From Frankiales bacterium (GTDB lineage: Bacteria > Actinomycetota > Actinomycetes > Mycobacteriales > Geodermatophilaceae): a stretch of DNA of 37,342 bases. Below are positions 17,401 to 25,970 of the stretch, one piece after another. The notes beneath the pieces are model-generated. The model was given only the letters and a program-made list of their open reading frames with translations, was not told where the DNA came from and did no database searches. Position 1 is the stretch's first letter. Each line of letters starts with the position of its first letter. A program made the position numbers and the translations under genes. The stretch covers positions 1-37,342 of the forward strand of contig JAODNJ010000375.1 in the NCBI GenBank assembly GCA_025465155.1. The letters are read 5' to 3'.

Positions 17401-18191
17401 GGCCCGTGTCCGCCGTACTGGCGCAGCACGTCGTCGAGATCGCCGTGCGCGCGCACGCGGCCGTGCTCGAGCCAGAGGGCGCTGTCGCAGAGCTGGCGCA
17501 GGAACTCCTCCGAGTGGGAGGCGAAGACGAGCATGCCGGAGCGCTGCACCAGATCGGCCAGCCGGCCCCTGGCCCGCTCCATGAACGCTGCGTCCACCGC
17601 GCCGATCCCCTCGTCGAGCAGCAGGATCTCCGGGTCGATGCTCGTGACCACGCCCAGCGCGAGGCGGATCCGCATGCCGGTCGAGTATGTCCGCAGCGGC
17701 AGGTTGAGGAAATCGCCCAGTTCGGTGAACTCGGCGATGTCGTCGACCCGATCGGCCATCTGCCGCCGGGTCATGCCGAGGAACAGCCCGCGGATGACGA
17801 TGTTCTCGTAGCCGGAGATCTCGGGATCCATGCCGACGCCGAGGTCGAAGACGGGCGCGACGCGGCCGCGGATCTCCGCCGAGCCGCGCGTGGGCTCGTA
17901 GATGCCGGAGAGCAGCCGGAGCAGGGTCGACTTGCCCGCCCCGTTGTGCCCGACGAGGCCCAGGCGGGCGCCGTGCCCGAGGTTCAGGTCGATGTCCCGG
18001 AGCGCCTCGATGATGGGGACCTTCGCCGCGCCGTCGATGTTCCCCCCGACCATCCCGAGCACCGTCTTCTTCAGCGAGCGGCTCCGCCCGTCGAAGACGG
18101 GGAAGTCCACGCACGCCTTCGACAGGGAGATGCTGACGTCGGTGCCGGTCGAGGTGGTGGTCATCGCGGGCTCAATCATCGGCTCGGTCAT
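17397..18191 (-). CDS. wzt: ABC transporter ATP-binding protein for galactan/O-antigen export (Wzt/RfbE)
   Basis: A 264-residue ATPase with Walker A GLVGHNGAGKSTLLRLL, the loop VFDLGVGMDPEISGYENI typical of polysaccharide exporters, signature YSTGMRIRLALG, Walker B EILLLDEGIGAVD and the switch histidine in VFASHSEEFL. There is no C-terminal carbohydrate-binding domain of the kind found in E. coli O9a Wzt, so substrate recognition probably does not depend on a terminal cap. ATG 18191 overlaps the permease stop (ATGA). With Wzm it would move lipid-linked galactan to the outer face of the membrane. Confidence 0.93.
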   Translation of the reverse strand: MTEPMIEPAMTTTSTGTDVSISLSKACVDFPVFDGRSRSLKKTVLGMVGGNIDGAAKVPIIEALRDIDLNLGHGARLGLVGHNGAGKSTLLRLLSGIYEPTRGSAEIRGRVAPVFDLGVGMDPEISGYENIVIRGLFLGMTRRQMADRVDDIAEFTELGDFLNLPLRTYSTGMRIRLALGVVTSIDPEILLLDEGIGAVDAAFMERARGRLADLVQRSGMLVFASHSEEFLRQLCDSALWLEHGRVRAHGDLDDVLRQYGGHGP

Positions 18192-19012
18192 ACCCAGTAG
18201 GCGACGCGCGCGCGGTAGCGGCGCAGCACGAACAACGTCAGCATCCACCCCACCACCGTGATGACCAGCACGACGATCCAGAACCGCAGTTCCTGGGGCT
18301 CGCCGAGCATCGGGCGGCGGATGATCTCGATGAAGTGCAGGAACGGGTTCAGCTCGGCCAGCCTGGCCCGCGCGGCGACGTTCGGGTTCGGGCTGTCGAG
18401 CAGCGTCTGGTACATCCAGACGATCGGCGTGAGGAAGAAGGCCAGCTGCACGACCGACTGCGTGATCGGGGTGAGGTCACGGAAGCGGGTCGTGACGATC
18501 CCGAGCAGCAGCGCCACCCAGGCGCCGTTGAGCACGAGCAGCCCGAAGGCCGGGATCGCCGAGAGGTCGCTCCAGTGCAGGTGCTGCGGGAAGACGATGA
18601 GCATCACGACGTAGACGACGAGGTTGTGCAGGAAGAAGAGGACCTGGCGCCAGATCAGCCGGTAGAGGTGCACCGACAGCGGCGCGGGCAGGTGGGTGAT
18701 CAGCCCGACGTTGGTGATGAAGACCTCGGCGCCCTCGGAGATGCAACCGCTGATGAAGCCCCAGACGATGAAGCCGACGAGGACGTAGGGCAGCTGGACC
18801 GACAGCTTCGTCTGGAAGAGCCCCGCGTACAGGATGCCGAGCGCGATCGCCGTGACCGCCATCGTGATGGAGATCCACACCGGACCCAGCACCGAGCGCC
18901 GATAGCGCTGGCGGATGTCCTGCCAGCCCAGGTGGCCCCACAGCTCGCGTTGGCGCCACCCCGTGCGCAGGTCGTCGAACGCGCGCGCCAGGGATGCCGA
19001 CGGTGCTGTCAC
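18188..19012 (-). CDS. wzm: ABC-2 type polysaccharide export permease (Wzm/RfbD)
   Basis: A 274-residue membrane protein with about six hydrophobic spans, including ITMAVTAIALGILYAGLF, LPYVLVGFIVWGFISGCI and WIVVLVITVVGWMLTLFVL. The amphipathic N-terminus DIRQRYRRSVLGPVWI and the motif LTPITQSVVQLAFFLTPIVWM are typical of Wzm-type permeases. It is the first gene of the wzm-wzt-glfT1 unit. The start is GTG 19012. No TANNNT hexamer or strong ribosome site is obvious before it, so its start is less certain than its family. Confidence 0.92.
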   Translation of the reverse strand: MTAPSASLARAFDDLRTGWRQRELWGHLGWQDIRQRYRRSVLGPVWISITMAVTAIALGILYAGLFQTKLSVQLPYVLVGFIVWGFISGCISEGAEVFITNVGLITHLPAPLSVHLYRLIWRQVLFFLHNLVVYVVMLIVFPQHLHWSDLSAIPAFGLLVLNGAWVALLLGIVTTRFRDLTPITQSVVQLAFFLTPIVWMYQTLLDSPNPNVAARARLAELNPFLHFIEIIRRPMLGEPQELRFWIVVLVITVVGWMLTLFVLRRYRARVAYWV

Positions 19013-19064
19013 CGGGCCTGCCGGAGATGGGCAGGGGCGCGCGGGACCACGTGCAGCCCCCTTC

Positions 19065-19101
19065 AGGACGTCCGGTGCGTCAGCTTCCGGCCGGACCTCC
19101 T
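19065..19101 (-). terminator. Possible terminator hairpin after GT4 gene
   Basis: An 11-bp inverted repeat with one mismatch (AGGACGTCCGG at 19065-19075, CCGGACCTCCT at 19091-19101) and a 15-nt loop starts 4 nt beyond the GT4 stop on the minus strand. No T-run follows. Confidence 0.4.
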
Positions 19102-19105
19102 GAGG

Positions 19106-20245
19106 TCAGGCCGCTACCGCGCGAGCGTACGTCCGCAGGTGCTGCTCCGCACAGGCGCCCCAGGTGAAGCTCCCCGCACGGGTGAGCGCGGCGGACGACA
19201 GCTCCGAGCGCCGCCGGCCGTCGGCCAGGAGTGAACGCAGCGTCGCGGCGATCCCGGCCGCCGTCGGGTCGGCGTAGGCGACCGCATCCCCGCCGACCTC
19301 GGGCAGCGCCAGCGAGGTGGTGGTCAGCACCGGGGCTCCGCAGGCCATCGCCTCGAGGACCGGCAGCCCGAAGCCCTCCCCCATGCTCGGGTAGGCGACG
19401 ACCTCGGCGCCGCCGAGGAAGCCGGCGAGCAGCTCCAGCGGCAGGTACCCGGGCATGAGCACCTCGAGATGGTCCGGAACGGAGGCCAGCGCCTCGTCGA
19501 TGCGGGTGTCCCAGCCGCGGCCGCCCGCGATCACCAGGGCCGGCGGCTCCTCGAGGGAGGAGACCGCGCGCCGCCAGCCCTCGATGAGGAAGGGCACGTT
19601 CTTGCGCGGCTCGATGGTGCCGAGAAAGGCGACGTAGCGCTCCGAGCGCAGGCCGAGGTGCTCCCGCACCGCGGCCACGTGCCCGAGGTCGGGGAGGTGG
19701 AACGTGGCCGGGTCTGCCCCGTGGTGGGCGACGTCGACCTGGCCGCGGACGCCGGTGGTCACTCGGGTGAGCTCGTCCAGCGTGGCGTACGAGGGGACGA
19801 CGCAGCGGGCCGCACGGCGCAGCGAGGCGCGGGTCCAGCCGCGGAAGAACGCCCGCTTGACCGGCTGGTGCACGTCGGGGTGGGTGAAGAAGGTCGCGTC
19901 GTGCAGGGTCGTCACCACGGGGACCCGGGTGCGCAGCGGCATCGTGTAGTGCGGGCAGTGCAGGACCTCGGCACCGACGTGCTCGGCCAGCCGCGGCAGG
20001 CCGCTCTGCTCCCACACCAGGCGCGCCGCGCGCCGCTCCACGGCCGCGGGCGCCGCGACGACGTCGGCCGACGGAGCGAGCTTGCCGTAGTACTCCGTGT
20101 CACGCTGCTGGCAGACCACGACCAGGTCGGCATCGACAGCGTCGAGCGCGGGGATGAGCTGGTCGACGTAACGGCCGACGCCACCCCGGTTCTCGGGCAC
20201 AGCGGTGGCGTCCAGCAGGACGCGGGGACCGATGGTCGTGATCAT
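19106..20245 (-). CDS. GT4-family glycosyltransferase
   Basis: A 379-residue GT-B enzyme. RVLLDATAVPENRGGVGRYVDQL is the N-terminal glycine-rich loop, LHDATFFTHPDVH follows, and the donor domain shows VAFLGTIEPRKNVPFLIEGW and the full E-x7-E motif in SMGEGFGLPVLEAMACG. This resembles the mannosyl/rhamnosyl transferases of surface glycan clusters; donor and acceptor are unknown. ATG 20245 was preferred over upstream ATG 20283 because GAAGGG lies before it and the upstream ATG falls inside the likely -10 box. It sits 93 bp upstream of wzm on the same strand. A similar GT4 lies at 23910-25001, so two GT4 enzymes flank the rmlA region. Confidence 0.87.
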   Translation of the reverse strand: MITTIGPRVLLDATAVPENRGGVGRYVDQLIPALDAVDADLVVVCQQRDTEYYGKLAPSADVVAAPAAVERRAARLVWEQSGLPRLAEHVGAEVLHCPHYTMPLRTRVPVVTTLHDATFFTHPDVHQPVKRAFFRGWTRASLRRAARCVVPSYATLDELTRVTTGVRGQVDVAHHGADPATFHLPDLGHVAAVREHLGLRSERYVAFLGTIEPRKNVPFLIEGWRRAVSSLEEPPALVIAGGRGWDTRIDEALASVPDHLEVLMPGYLPLELLAGFLGGAEVVAYPSMGEGFGLPVLEAMACGAPVLTTTSLALPEVGGDAVAYADPTAAGIAATLRSLLADGRRRSELSSAALTRAGSFTWGACAEQHLRTYARAVAA

Positions 20246-20276
20246 GATGGACGACCCTTCACTTTGAGACAGGACA

Positions 20277-20306
20277 ACCATACGGAGCGTCGTCGGCTCG
20301 TAGTAA
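20277..20306 (-). promoter_or_regulatory. Candidate promoter for the GT4 gene
   Basis: Minus-strand TTACTA (20306-20301) and TATGGT (20282-20277) are 18 bp apart. The -10 is reasonable and the -35 weak. The start ATG 20245 would then have a leader of roughly 25-30 nt with its ribosome site. Confidence 0.4.
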
Positions 20307-20600
20307 CACTCCGTGGGCGTGTCGTGACGGAAGATTCCGCCGAAGGAGGCGAGGCGGTTTCGGCGGGGTACGCCGGAGAGGCCGAGGCGCGTGCCCGCGA
20401 GCCCCCCGTGGTGATGACACTCCCCATCCGGTGCGCGACCGTTTTGCCTCAGGAAGCGCCCTGGCACCGCTGACCCCAGTTCTCACGGACGGCTGCACGG
20501 GACGGCTCCCACCGCCCCTTACCGTGACCTCACGCGCGGCACGTGGCCGCGCCGCTCCATGCCAGGACCGGTTCGCCCGCCCCCTGGACGACGACGGGAT

Positions 20601-20606
20601 TAACCT
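20601..20606 (+). promoter_or_regulatory. -10 hexamer for DUF2142 gene
   Basis: TAACCT is directly followed by GTG 20607 and lies 6 nt before TTG 20613. Transcription from it would begin too late to include the GTG, favouring the TTG as the start. Confidence 0.4.
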
Positions 20607-20612
20607 GTGGCA

Positions 20613-22304
20613 TTGACCCTGAGGCAGCCCTCCGAGGCGCGACGTTGGCTCGTCGCCTGGGCGCTCTTCTCCGTGCTCGGCGGCCTCTGGGCGTTGTCCA
20701 GCCCCCTGTTCTCGGTCCCCGACGAGCCTTCCCACGCCGTGTACGCGGCCGCGGCCGTCCGTGGCGAGCTCTGGCAGCCTTCTGACGGCAGTTGGACTCG
20801 CGTGACGGTCCCCGCCGACTTCGCCGACGCGGGGCGCATCCCGATCTGCTTCGCCTTCCACCCGGAGGTCCCGGCCGGTTGCTCGCCCGCATTCGGCGGA
20901 AAGACCGGCCTGGCGGAGACCACGACCTCGGCCGGTCGCTATCCCCCGGCCTACTACCTGTACGCGGGTCTCGGCACGCTCGTCACCACGGGCGCGAAGG
21001 CGCTCTACCTCATGCGGCTGCTCACGGTGCTCCTGGTCGCCGCACTCCTGGCCTCGGCCACGTGCAGCGCCCTCAGGACGCGGCGCCCTCGGCTGGCGCT
21101 GGCCGGCATGGGCCTGGCCGTGACGCCGATGGTTCTCTACTTCTCCGGGGCGGTGAACCCGCAAGGGCCGGAGATCGCCGCGGCGGTCGGCGTCTGGGTC
21201 AGCGGATACCTGCTCCTGTCGGAGCTGCGCCGGGAACCGGGGACGCGATTGACGTGGAAGAACCCGTATCTGCGCCGCACGGTGCTGGCCATGGTTGCCC
21301 TGTCGCTGGCGCGCCCGCTCTCGTTGCTGTGGCTGGCGATCACCGTCGGCGCGCTGGTCGCCGCCCTGATCACCCGGGAATCGGCTCGGCGCCTGCTCAC
21401 CTCGCCGGCCGTTCTCACCGCGGTTCCGGTTCTCGCGGTGACCGCGGGCTCGACGGTCGCATGGGTGGCACTCCGCAACACGCTCGGAGGCCAGGCGATC
21501 ACCGCCTACGCGCACACGCCCGTCACCGGCGCGGCGATCATCTCCACCGCCAAGGTGAACGACGAGCTCCTGCAGATGATCGGGGTGTTCGGGTGGCTCG
21601 ACACCTCCTCGCCGGGCATCGTCTATGTGTCGTTCCTGGCGGCCCTGGGAGCCCTGGGTCTGCTGACCCTGGCCCTCGGGGGGCGCCGGATCGCGGTGGT
21701 GCTCGCGCTCCTCGCCGTAGCCGTCGTGGTCATTCCCGTGGTCGGGGAGCTCGTGACCTACAAGCAGGATGCGTTCCCGTGGCAGGGGCGTTACACGCTG
21801 CCGATCGCCGTCGGGGTGCCCTTGCTGCTGGGCCTGACCCTCGCGACGTCACCTCGCGACTTCCCGATGCCCGTGCGTCGCATCACCGCCGCGTTCGGCG
21901 GCGTCTTCGTGCTCATCAACATCGTCGCCTTCGTCGGGACCCTGAACCGCTACATCAAGAGCGTCAACGGCTTCTTCGGAGCCTCGCCCAGCGGCTGGAA
22001 TCCGCCGGTACCAGTCGTCGCACTGGGGCTGGCCATGCTCGTCGCGCTGACGGCCTGCGCGGTGCTCGCAGGACGCGTGCGAGGAGAAGGCGACGAGGAG
22101 GCCGCCGAGCGTCCGGGGGCGCCTGATGCACCGGGTCGCGTCCGCGTCGGGGCGCCCCCCTGGGACGCGACCGGGGCAGCCGGCGACGGGCGCGCCACGC
22201 CGCGGCGCGTCCCTGCCCACGACGCAGCGGGGCCGGCCACGGCCGAGATCTTCGGACTGCGGGAAGCCGACGTGGACGCGGGCGACCGCCTCGCGTCTCG
22301 ATAG
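20613..22304 (+). CDS. DUF2142 polytopic membrane protein, probable GT-C-like glycosyltransferase
   Basis: A protein of about 563 residues with roughly 11-13 hydrophobic segments and a hydrophilic C-terminal tail of about 80 residues rich in Ala, Gly, Pro and Arg. The first extracytoplasmic loop contains PDEPSHAVYAAAAVRGE. An acidic-residue loop after the first span is typical of DUF2142 and GT-C enzymes, where it holds the catalytic acid. Such proteins use polyprenyl-phosphate sugars on the outer membrane face. The start is TTG 20613 by the leaderless-promoter spacing; GTG 20607 is the alternative and adds two residues. Its stop TAG forms part of the rmlA -10 box. The donor could come from the GT2-DUF2304 pair (inference). 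Family membership is fairly sure, function is not. Confidence 0.8.
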   Translation: MTLRQPSEARRWLVAWALFSVLGGLWALSSPLFSVPDEPSHAVYAAAAVRGELWQPSDGSWTRVTVPADFADAGRIPICFAFHPEVPAGCSPAFGGKTGLAETTTSAGRYPPAYYLYAGLGTLVTTGAKALYLMRLLTVLLVAALLASATCSALRTRRPRLALAGMGLAVTPMVLYFSGAVNPQGPEIAAAVGVWVSGYLLLSELRREPGTRLTWKNPYLRRTVLAMVALSLARPLSLLWLAITVGALVAALITRESARRLLTSPAVLTAVPVLAVTAGSTVAWVALRNTLGGQAITAYAHTPVTGAAIISTAKVNDELLQMIGVFGWLDTSSPGIVYVSFLAALGALGLLTLALGGRRIAVVLALLAVAVVVIPVVGELVTYKQDAFPWQGRYTLPIAVGVPLLLGLTLATSPRDFPMPVRRITAAFGGVFVLINIVAFVGTLNRYIKSVNGFFGASPSGWNPPVPVVALGLAMLVALTACAVLAGRVRGEGDEEAAERPGAPDAPGRVRVGAPPWDATGAAGDGRATPRRVPAHDAAGPATAEIFGLREADVDAGDRLASR

Positions 22305-22307
22305 GCT
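22302..22307 (+). promoter_or_regulatory. -10 hexamer of leaderless rmlA transcript
   Basis: TAGGCT lies 6 nt before ATG 22314 and includes the stop codon of the DUF2142 gene. No Shine-Dalgarno sequence intervenes. Confidence 0.45.
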
Positions 22308-22313
22308 GCTGAC

Positions 22314-23204
22314 ATGCGGGGCATCATCCTGGCCGGCGGCAGCGGTACCCGCCTTTACCCGATCACCAAGGCGATCAGCAAGCAGCTGATGCCCGTCTAC
22401 GACAAGCCGATGATCTACTACCCGCTGTCCCTGCTGATGAATGCCGGGATCCGCGAGATCCTGATCATCACCACCCCCGAGGATCAGGCCTCCTTTCAGC
22501 GCCTCCTCGGCGACGGGTCGGACATCGGGGTCGAGCTGTCCTTCGCCGTCCAGCCCCGTCCGGAGGGGTTGGCCCAGGCCTTCCTCATCGGCGCCGAGTT
22601 CATCGGCGACCAGCCGGTGGCGCTCGTCCTGGGCGACAACATCTTCTACGGGACCGGCCTGGGCAAGAACCTGCGGCGCAACACCGACCCCCACGGTGGC
22701 CACGTCTTCGCCTACCACGTGGCCAATCCCAGCGACTACGGCGTCGTGGAATTCGATGAGACGGGCCGGGTCATCTCCATCGAGGAGAAGCCGGCCCGGC
22801 CGAAGAGTTCCTATGCCGTTCCCGGGCTGTACTTCTACGACAACCAGGTCGTGGACATCGCCGCCGGGATCGAGCCCAGCGCCCGTGGCGAGCTGGAGAT
22901 CACCGCCGTGAACGACGAGTACCTGCGGCGGGGGCAGCTGACCGTGACGGTGCTCGAGCGTGGGACGGCGTGGCTGGACACCGGCACCCACGTCTCGATG
23001 ATGCAGGCCGCCGAGTTCGTCCAGGTCGTCGAGGACCGGCAGGGCTGGAAGATCGGCTGCATCGAGGAGGTCGCCTGGCGCCGGGGCTTCATCGACGACG
23101 GACAACTCGAGGCGCTGGCCACGCCGCTTCGCAAGAGCGGTTACGGCGACTACCTGCTCCGGCTGCTGTCGGACGCCGGGAGCGGGTCACCCTCCCGCCG
23201 CTGA
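22314..23204 (+). CDS. rmlA: Glucose-1-phosphate thymidylyltransferase
   Basis: A 296-residue enzyme making dTDP-glucose from glucose-1-phosphate and dTTP, the first step to dTDP-rhamnose. The N-terminus [33 protein letters not shown] is the RmlA signature. LILITTPEDQ-like [50 protein letters not shown] and [11 protein letters not shown] follow in the family order. Length matches the short RmlA of about 290 residues. It stands alone on the plus strand, apart from rmlB/rmlD, which lie about 2.8 kb to the right on the minus strand. Confidence 0.96.
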   Translation: MRGIILAGGSGTRLYPITKAISKQLMPVYDKPMIYYPLSLLMNAGIREILIITTPEDQASFQRLLGDGSDIGVELSFAVQPRPEGLAQAFLIGAEFIGDQPVALVLGDNIFYGTGLGKNLRRNTDPHGGHVFAYHVANPSDYGVVEFDETGRVISIEEKPARPKSSYAVPGLYFYDNQVVDIAAGIEPSARGELEITAVNDEYLRRGQLTVTVLERGTAWLDTGTHVSMMQAAEFVQVVEDRQGWKIGCIEEVAWRRGFIDDGQLEALATPLRKSGYGDYLLRLLSDAGSGSPSRR

Positions 23205-23241
23205 GCCCGGACCGGCGCCCGGCGTCGGCCTGTCGCCGCCG

Positions 23242-23257
23242 CGCGGGCGCGCCCGCG
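23242..23257. terminator. 16-bp GC palindrome after rmlA
   Basis: CGCGGGCGCGCCCGCG is a perfect palindrome 38 bp after the rmlA stop and just before the lipoprotein -10 box. It may act as a terminator for rmlA or as a protein-binding site; with no loop or T-run the assignment is weak. Confidence 0.3.
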
Positions 23258-23260
23258 GGC

Positions 23261-23266
23261 TAACCT
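23261..23266 (+). promoter_or_regulatory. -10 hexamer of leaderless lipoprotein transcript
   Basis: TAACCT lies 6 nt before GTG 23273. No ribosome-binding site is present between them. Confidence 0.45.
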
Positions 23267-23272
23267 GCCCAG

Positions 23273-23857
23273 GTGCGCCGACCCCTGTTCCACTGCGGCG
23301 CCGGACTGGCGGTGGCCGGGGCGCTGTTCACACTGTCCGGCTGCAACGGGTTCCAGGATCAGTCCGCCGGTGCGGCGACGTCGAGGTCGACGCCGGCGTC
23401 CAGTTCTGCCCTGGCGACGGTCAGCCCCGGGACGGCCGCGGCCAGTGCGGCGAGCACCCCGTTCTGCACCGGGGCCGCCCGGCTCGTGGCAGACACCAAC
23501 GCCTCCTCCGGGAACACGAGCGATCCTGTCGCGGCCGCGAAGTTCTTCGACGACGGGGCCCGCCGCTTCCGCTCCGTGACGCCGCCGCAGGACATCGCCA
23601 CCCAGTGGAAGGCGGTCGCCGACGGGCTCGAGCAGCTCAGCCAGGCCTATGCCGGCACAGACCTGGCCGACGTCCAGCAGGAGCAGCAGCTCGAGCAGAC
23701 CCTCACCCAGGTGCAGAACCGGATCGGGCCCGCGCAGAACCAGGTGAACCAGTACCTGCACGACACCTGCGGGCTGGACATGGGAGGTGGCACGGCGACG
23801 TCGCCGCCCTCGGTCACCGCCCCGGTGCTCGTGACACCGACCAGGCCGTCCGCCTGA
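23273..23857 (+). CDS. Predicted lipoprotein of unknown function
   Basis: A 194-residue exported protein. The N-terminus has two arginines, a hydrophobic stretch and the lipobox L21-S22-G23-C24, so C24 would be lipid-modified after cleavage. A Ser/Thr/Ala-rich linker (about 30-62) leads to a helical domain with only two further cysteines, C65 (PFCTGAARL) and C166 (YLHDTCGLD), which could form a disulfide outside the membrane. The segment QQEQQLEQTLTQVQNRIGPAQNQVNQ looks like a coiled coil. I do not recognise a named family. It lies between rmlA and a GT4 gene inside a wall-glycan locus, which hints at an envelope role but proves nothing. Confidence 0.75.
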   Translation: MRRPLFHCGAGLAVAGALFTLSGCNGFQDQSAGAATSRSTPASSSALATVSPGTAAASAASTPFCTGAARLVADTNASSGNTSDPVAAAKFFDDGARRFRSVTPPQDIATQWKAVADGLEQLSQAYAGTDLADVQQEQQLEQTLTQVQNRIGPAQNQVNQYLHDTCGLDMGGGTATSPPSVTAPVLVTPTRPSA

Positions 23858-23909
23858 TGCCCCGGGGCCCGTCCGCCGCCCCACGACGACGGATGGCCTG
23901 CCGCGTGGA

Positions 23910-25001
23910 TCAGACCAGCGACTGGTAGACCGCCCGGTGCTTCTCGGCGGTGGCCTGCCAGGTACAGCCCGCGACCCTCGCCCGCGCGGCCGCCACCAGG
24001 GAACGCCGCAGCGCCGCATCGCCGCACGCCAGGGCGAGGGCGTCGGCGAAGGCATCCGGGTCGGTCGCGTCCGCGGCGAGCGTCGCGTCCCCACCGACCT
24101 CCATCAACGCCGGGTCGGTGGACGTGACCACCGGCACGCCGGCCGCCATCCCCTCGAGCACCGGCAGGCCGAAACCCTCGGCGCGGCTCGGCACGGCAAG
24201 CACCGCTGCGCCGTCCAGGACGGCTGCGAGGTCGAGGTCGTCCACGCGGCCGAGCACCCGTAGCCGGCCGTCCGCCAGCCCGGCACGGGCCGCCAGCTCG
24301 GCCGGGCGGACGTCCCCCCAGCCGTCGGCGCCCACCAGGACGAGCGGCAGGTCCGGCGCACCCGGCCGGGCCATGGCGCGGATGAGCAGGTCCAGGCCCT
24401 TGCGTGGCTCGAAGGTGCCCAGCGCGAGCACGTACCCACCTGCCGGAAGACCCCGTCGTCCGAGGCGTGCGCCGGCATCCCTTGGAACCGGAAGAGGGGT
24501 GAGCCCCAACGGGACGACGATCGGCCGACGCCGCAGCTCCAGGTGACCTGCCAAGGCCTGCGCGGTCGCCACGCTCGGCACCACGAGCGCGTCCGCCGCG
24601 ACCGCGGCCCGCTCCGCCATCGCTCGATGCCAGCGCACGCCGCGGGCCGTGAGCGTCTCGGGATGAGTCCACGGAACGGCATCGTGGATCGTCACCACCA
24701 GCGGCCTGCTCGTTCGGGGCGGGAACAGCAGCGTCGGCGCGTGCAGCACGTCGGCGCCGGCCGGCGATGGCCCCAGCCCCCGCTCCCAGGCTGCGGTCAA
24801 CAGTCGCCGTGGGAGGGGCATGCGTGTCGGGCCCGACACCCCGTCGACGGCCGCACCGGCCGTCCGGCGGTGCCAGGCCGTCCAGGCCCTCACCTCGACG
24901 CCGGGCAGACCGGCCAGGCCGCGGGCGAGTTCGACGGCATAACGCCCGGTCCCCCCGGGGACGGGAGCAAGCGCCTGCTCCAGGATCATCCCGACCCGCA
25001 T
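23910..25001 (-). CDS. GT4-family glycosyltransferase
   Basis: A 363-residue GT-B enzyme. The N-terminus MRVGMILEQALAPVPGGTGRYAVELARGL holds the glycine loop, TIHDAVPWTHPETL corresponds to the TLHDATFFTHPD segment of the other GT4 in this locus, and the donor domain shows VLALGTFEPRKGLDLLIRAM with E-x7-E in SRAEGFGLPVLEGMAAG. Its overall plan is close to that at 19106-20245, so they may be old paralogues acting on related substrates. ATG 25001 has GGAAAGG about 8 nt upstream. It follows rmlD after 61 bp on the same strand and may be the last gene of rmlB-rmlD-GT4. Sugar specificity is unknown; rhamnose is possible given the operon (inference). Confidence 0.88.
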   Translation of the reverse strand: MRVGMILEQALAPVPGGTGRYAVELARGLAGLPGVEVRAWTAWHRRTAGAAVDGVSGPTRMPLPRRLLTAAWERGLGPSPAGADVLHAPTLLFPPRTSRPLVVTIHDAVPWTHPETLTARGVRWHRAMAERAAVAADALVVPSVATAQALAGHLELRRRPIVVPLGLTPLPVPRDAGARLGRRGLPAGGYVLALGTFEPRKGLDLLIRAMARPGAPDLPLVLVGADGWGDVRPAELAARAGLADGRLRVLGRVDDLDLAAVLDGAAVLAVPSRAEGFGLPVLEGMAAGVPVVTSTDPALMEVGGDATLAADATDPDAFADALALACGDAALRRSLVAAARARVAGCTWQATAEKHRAVYQSLV

Positions 25002-25062
25002 CGCCGCTGCCTTTCCGACATCGTCCGTGGAGGCGCGAGGTCACGCCGCCGCATACGCCCGG

Positions 25063-25950
25063 TCAGTCCTGGAAGCCGCCCCTGAGGGCAACGGCCAGCG
25101 CTGTGCGCCACGGGCGGGGCGGGGTCAGTCCGGCGCTCGTCCAGGCGGAGAGGTCCAGCACCGAGTACGGCGGCCGCGGGGCCGGACGGGGGAACGCCTC
25201 GGTCGTGGTCGGCAGGACGCGGTCGGGATCGGCCCCGATCTCCTCGAAGACGGCGCGCGCCAGCCCGTGCCAGCTCACCTGGCCGGCGTTGGTGAAGTGC
25301 AGGATCGGCGACACGGCCGCCTCGCGGGTAGCAAGTTCCACGAGGCCGGCAGCCAGGTCGGCCGACCACGTCGGGGAGCCGACCTGATCGTCGACGACCG
25401 AGACGGTGTCCCTCTCCTTTTCCAGCCGGATCATCGTGCGGACGAAATTGCCGCCCCGGCGCCCGTAGACCCACGCGGTCCGCACGATCGCGGAGTCCCC
25501 CCCGGCCGCGGCGACGGCCCGCTCGCCGGCGGCCTTCGTCCGCCCGTACGCCGAGCGGGGCGCCACCGGCGCGTCGACGGCGTACGGCTGCGTGGCGGCC
25601 CCGTCGAAGACGTAGTCGGTGGAGAGGTGCAGCAACCGGCCGTGGCCGGCCAGCTCGTCCGCCAGCCAGCCGGGAGCCCGGCCGTTCACCACCTCCGCCG
25701 TCGTCTCGTCGTCCTCGGCGGCGTCGACCGCCGTGTAGGCGGCCGCGTTGATCAGCACCGCCCGGTCTCCCCGGTCGCGGACGGCGGCGAGCCACTGCCG
25801 GACACGCGCCCGGGTGCCTACCTCGTCGGTGAGGTCCAGCTCGTCGCGGCCGAGCGCGGTGACGGTGTCGCCCTCGCGCACGGCCAGGAGCTGGCCGAGG
25901 TCGGAGCCGAGCTGCCCGCGGGCGCCGGTGACCAGCCAGGAGACCTGCAT
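25063..25950 (-). CDS. rmlD: dTDP-4-dehydrorhamnose reductase
   Basis: A 295-residue extended SDR catalysing the last step to dTDP-L-rhamnose. It has LVTGARGQLGSDL (cofactor loop), DLTDEVG, INAAAYTAVDAAEDD, HLSTDYVFDG, the catalytic YGRTKAAGE (YxxxK), VRTAWVYGRRGGNFVRTM and VDDQVGSPTW. These are all hallmarks of RmlD in the right order. ATG 25950 lies 20 bp after the rmlB stop. In M. tuberculosis rmlD (Rv3266c) is directly beside wbbL; here about 12 kb of galactan and export genes separates them. Confidence 0.95.
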   Translation of the reverse strand: MQVSWLVTGARGQLGSDLGQLLAVREGDTVTALGRDELDLTDEVGTRARVRQWLAAVRDRGDRAVLINAAAYTAVDAAEDDETTAEVVNGRAPGWLADELAGHGRLLHLSTDYVFDGAATQPYAVDAPVAPRSAYGRTKAAGERAVAAAGGDSAIVRTAWVYGRRGGNFVRTMIRLEKERDTVSVVDDQVGSPTWSADLAAGLVELATREAAVSPILHFTNAGQVSWHGLARAVFEEIGADPDRVLPTTTEAFPRPAPRPPYSVLDLSAWTSAGLTPPRPWRTALAVALRGGFQD

Positions 25951-25970
25951 CCGCCGGCTTCCGCGATCGC

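Larger units (their letters stand above)
20246..20612. other. Divergent intergenic region between GT4 and DUF2142 genes
   Basis: About 365 bp without a supportable gene. It holds a probable promoter for GT4 on the minus strand (20277-20306) and a -10 hexamer for the DUF2142 gene on the plus strand (20601-20606). Apparent open frames here have neither plausible starts nor protein-like sequence. No repeats were seen. Confidence 0.45.
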
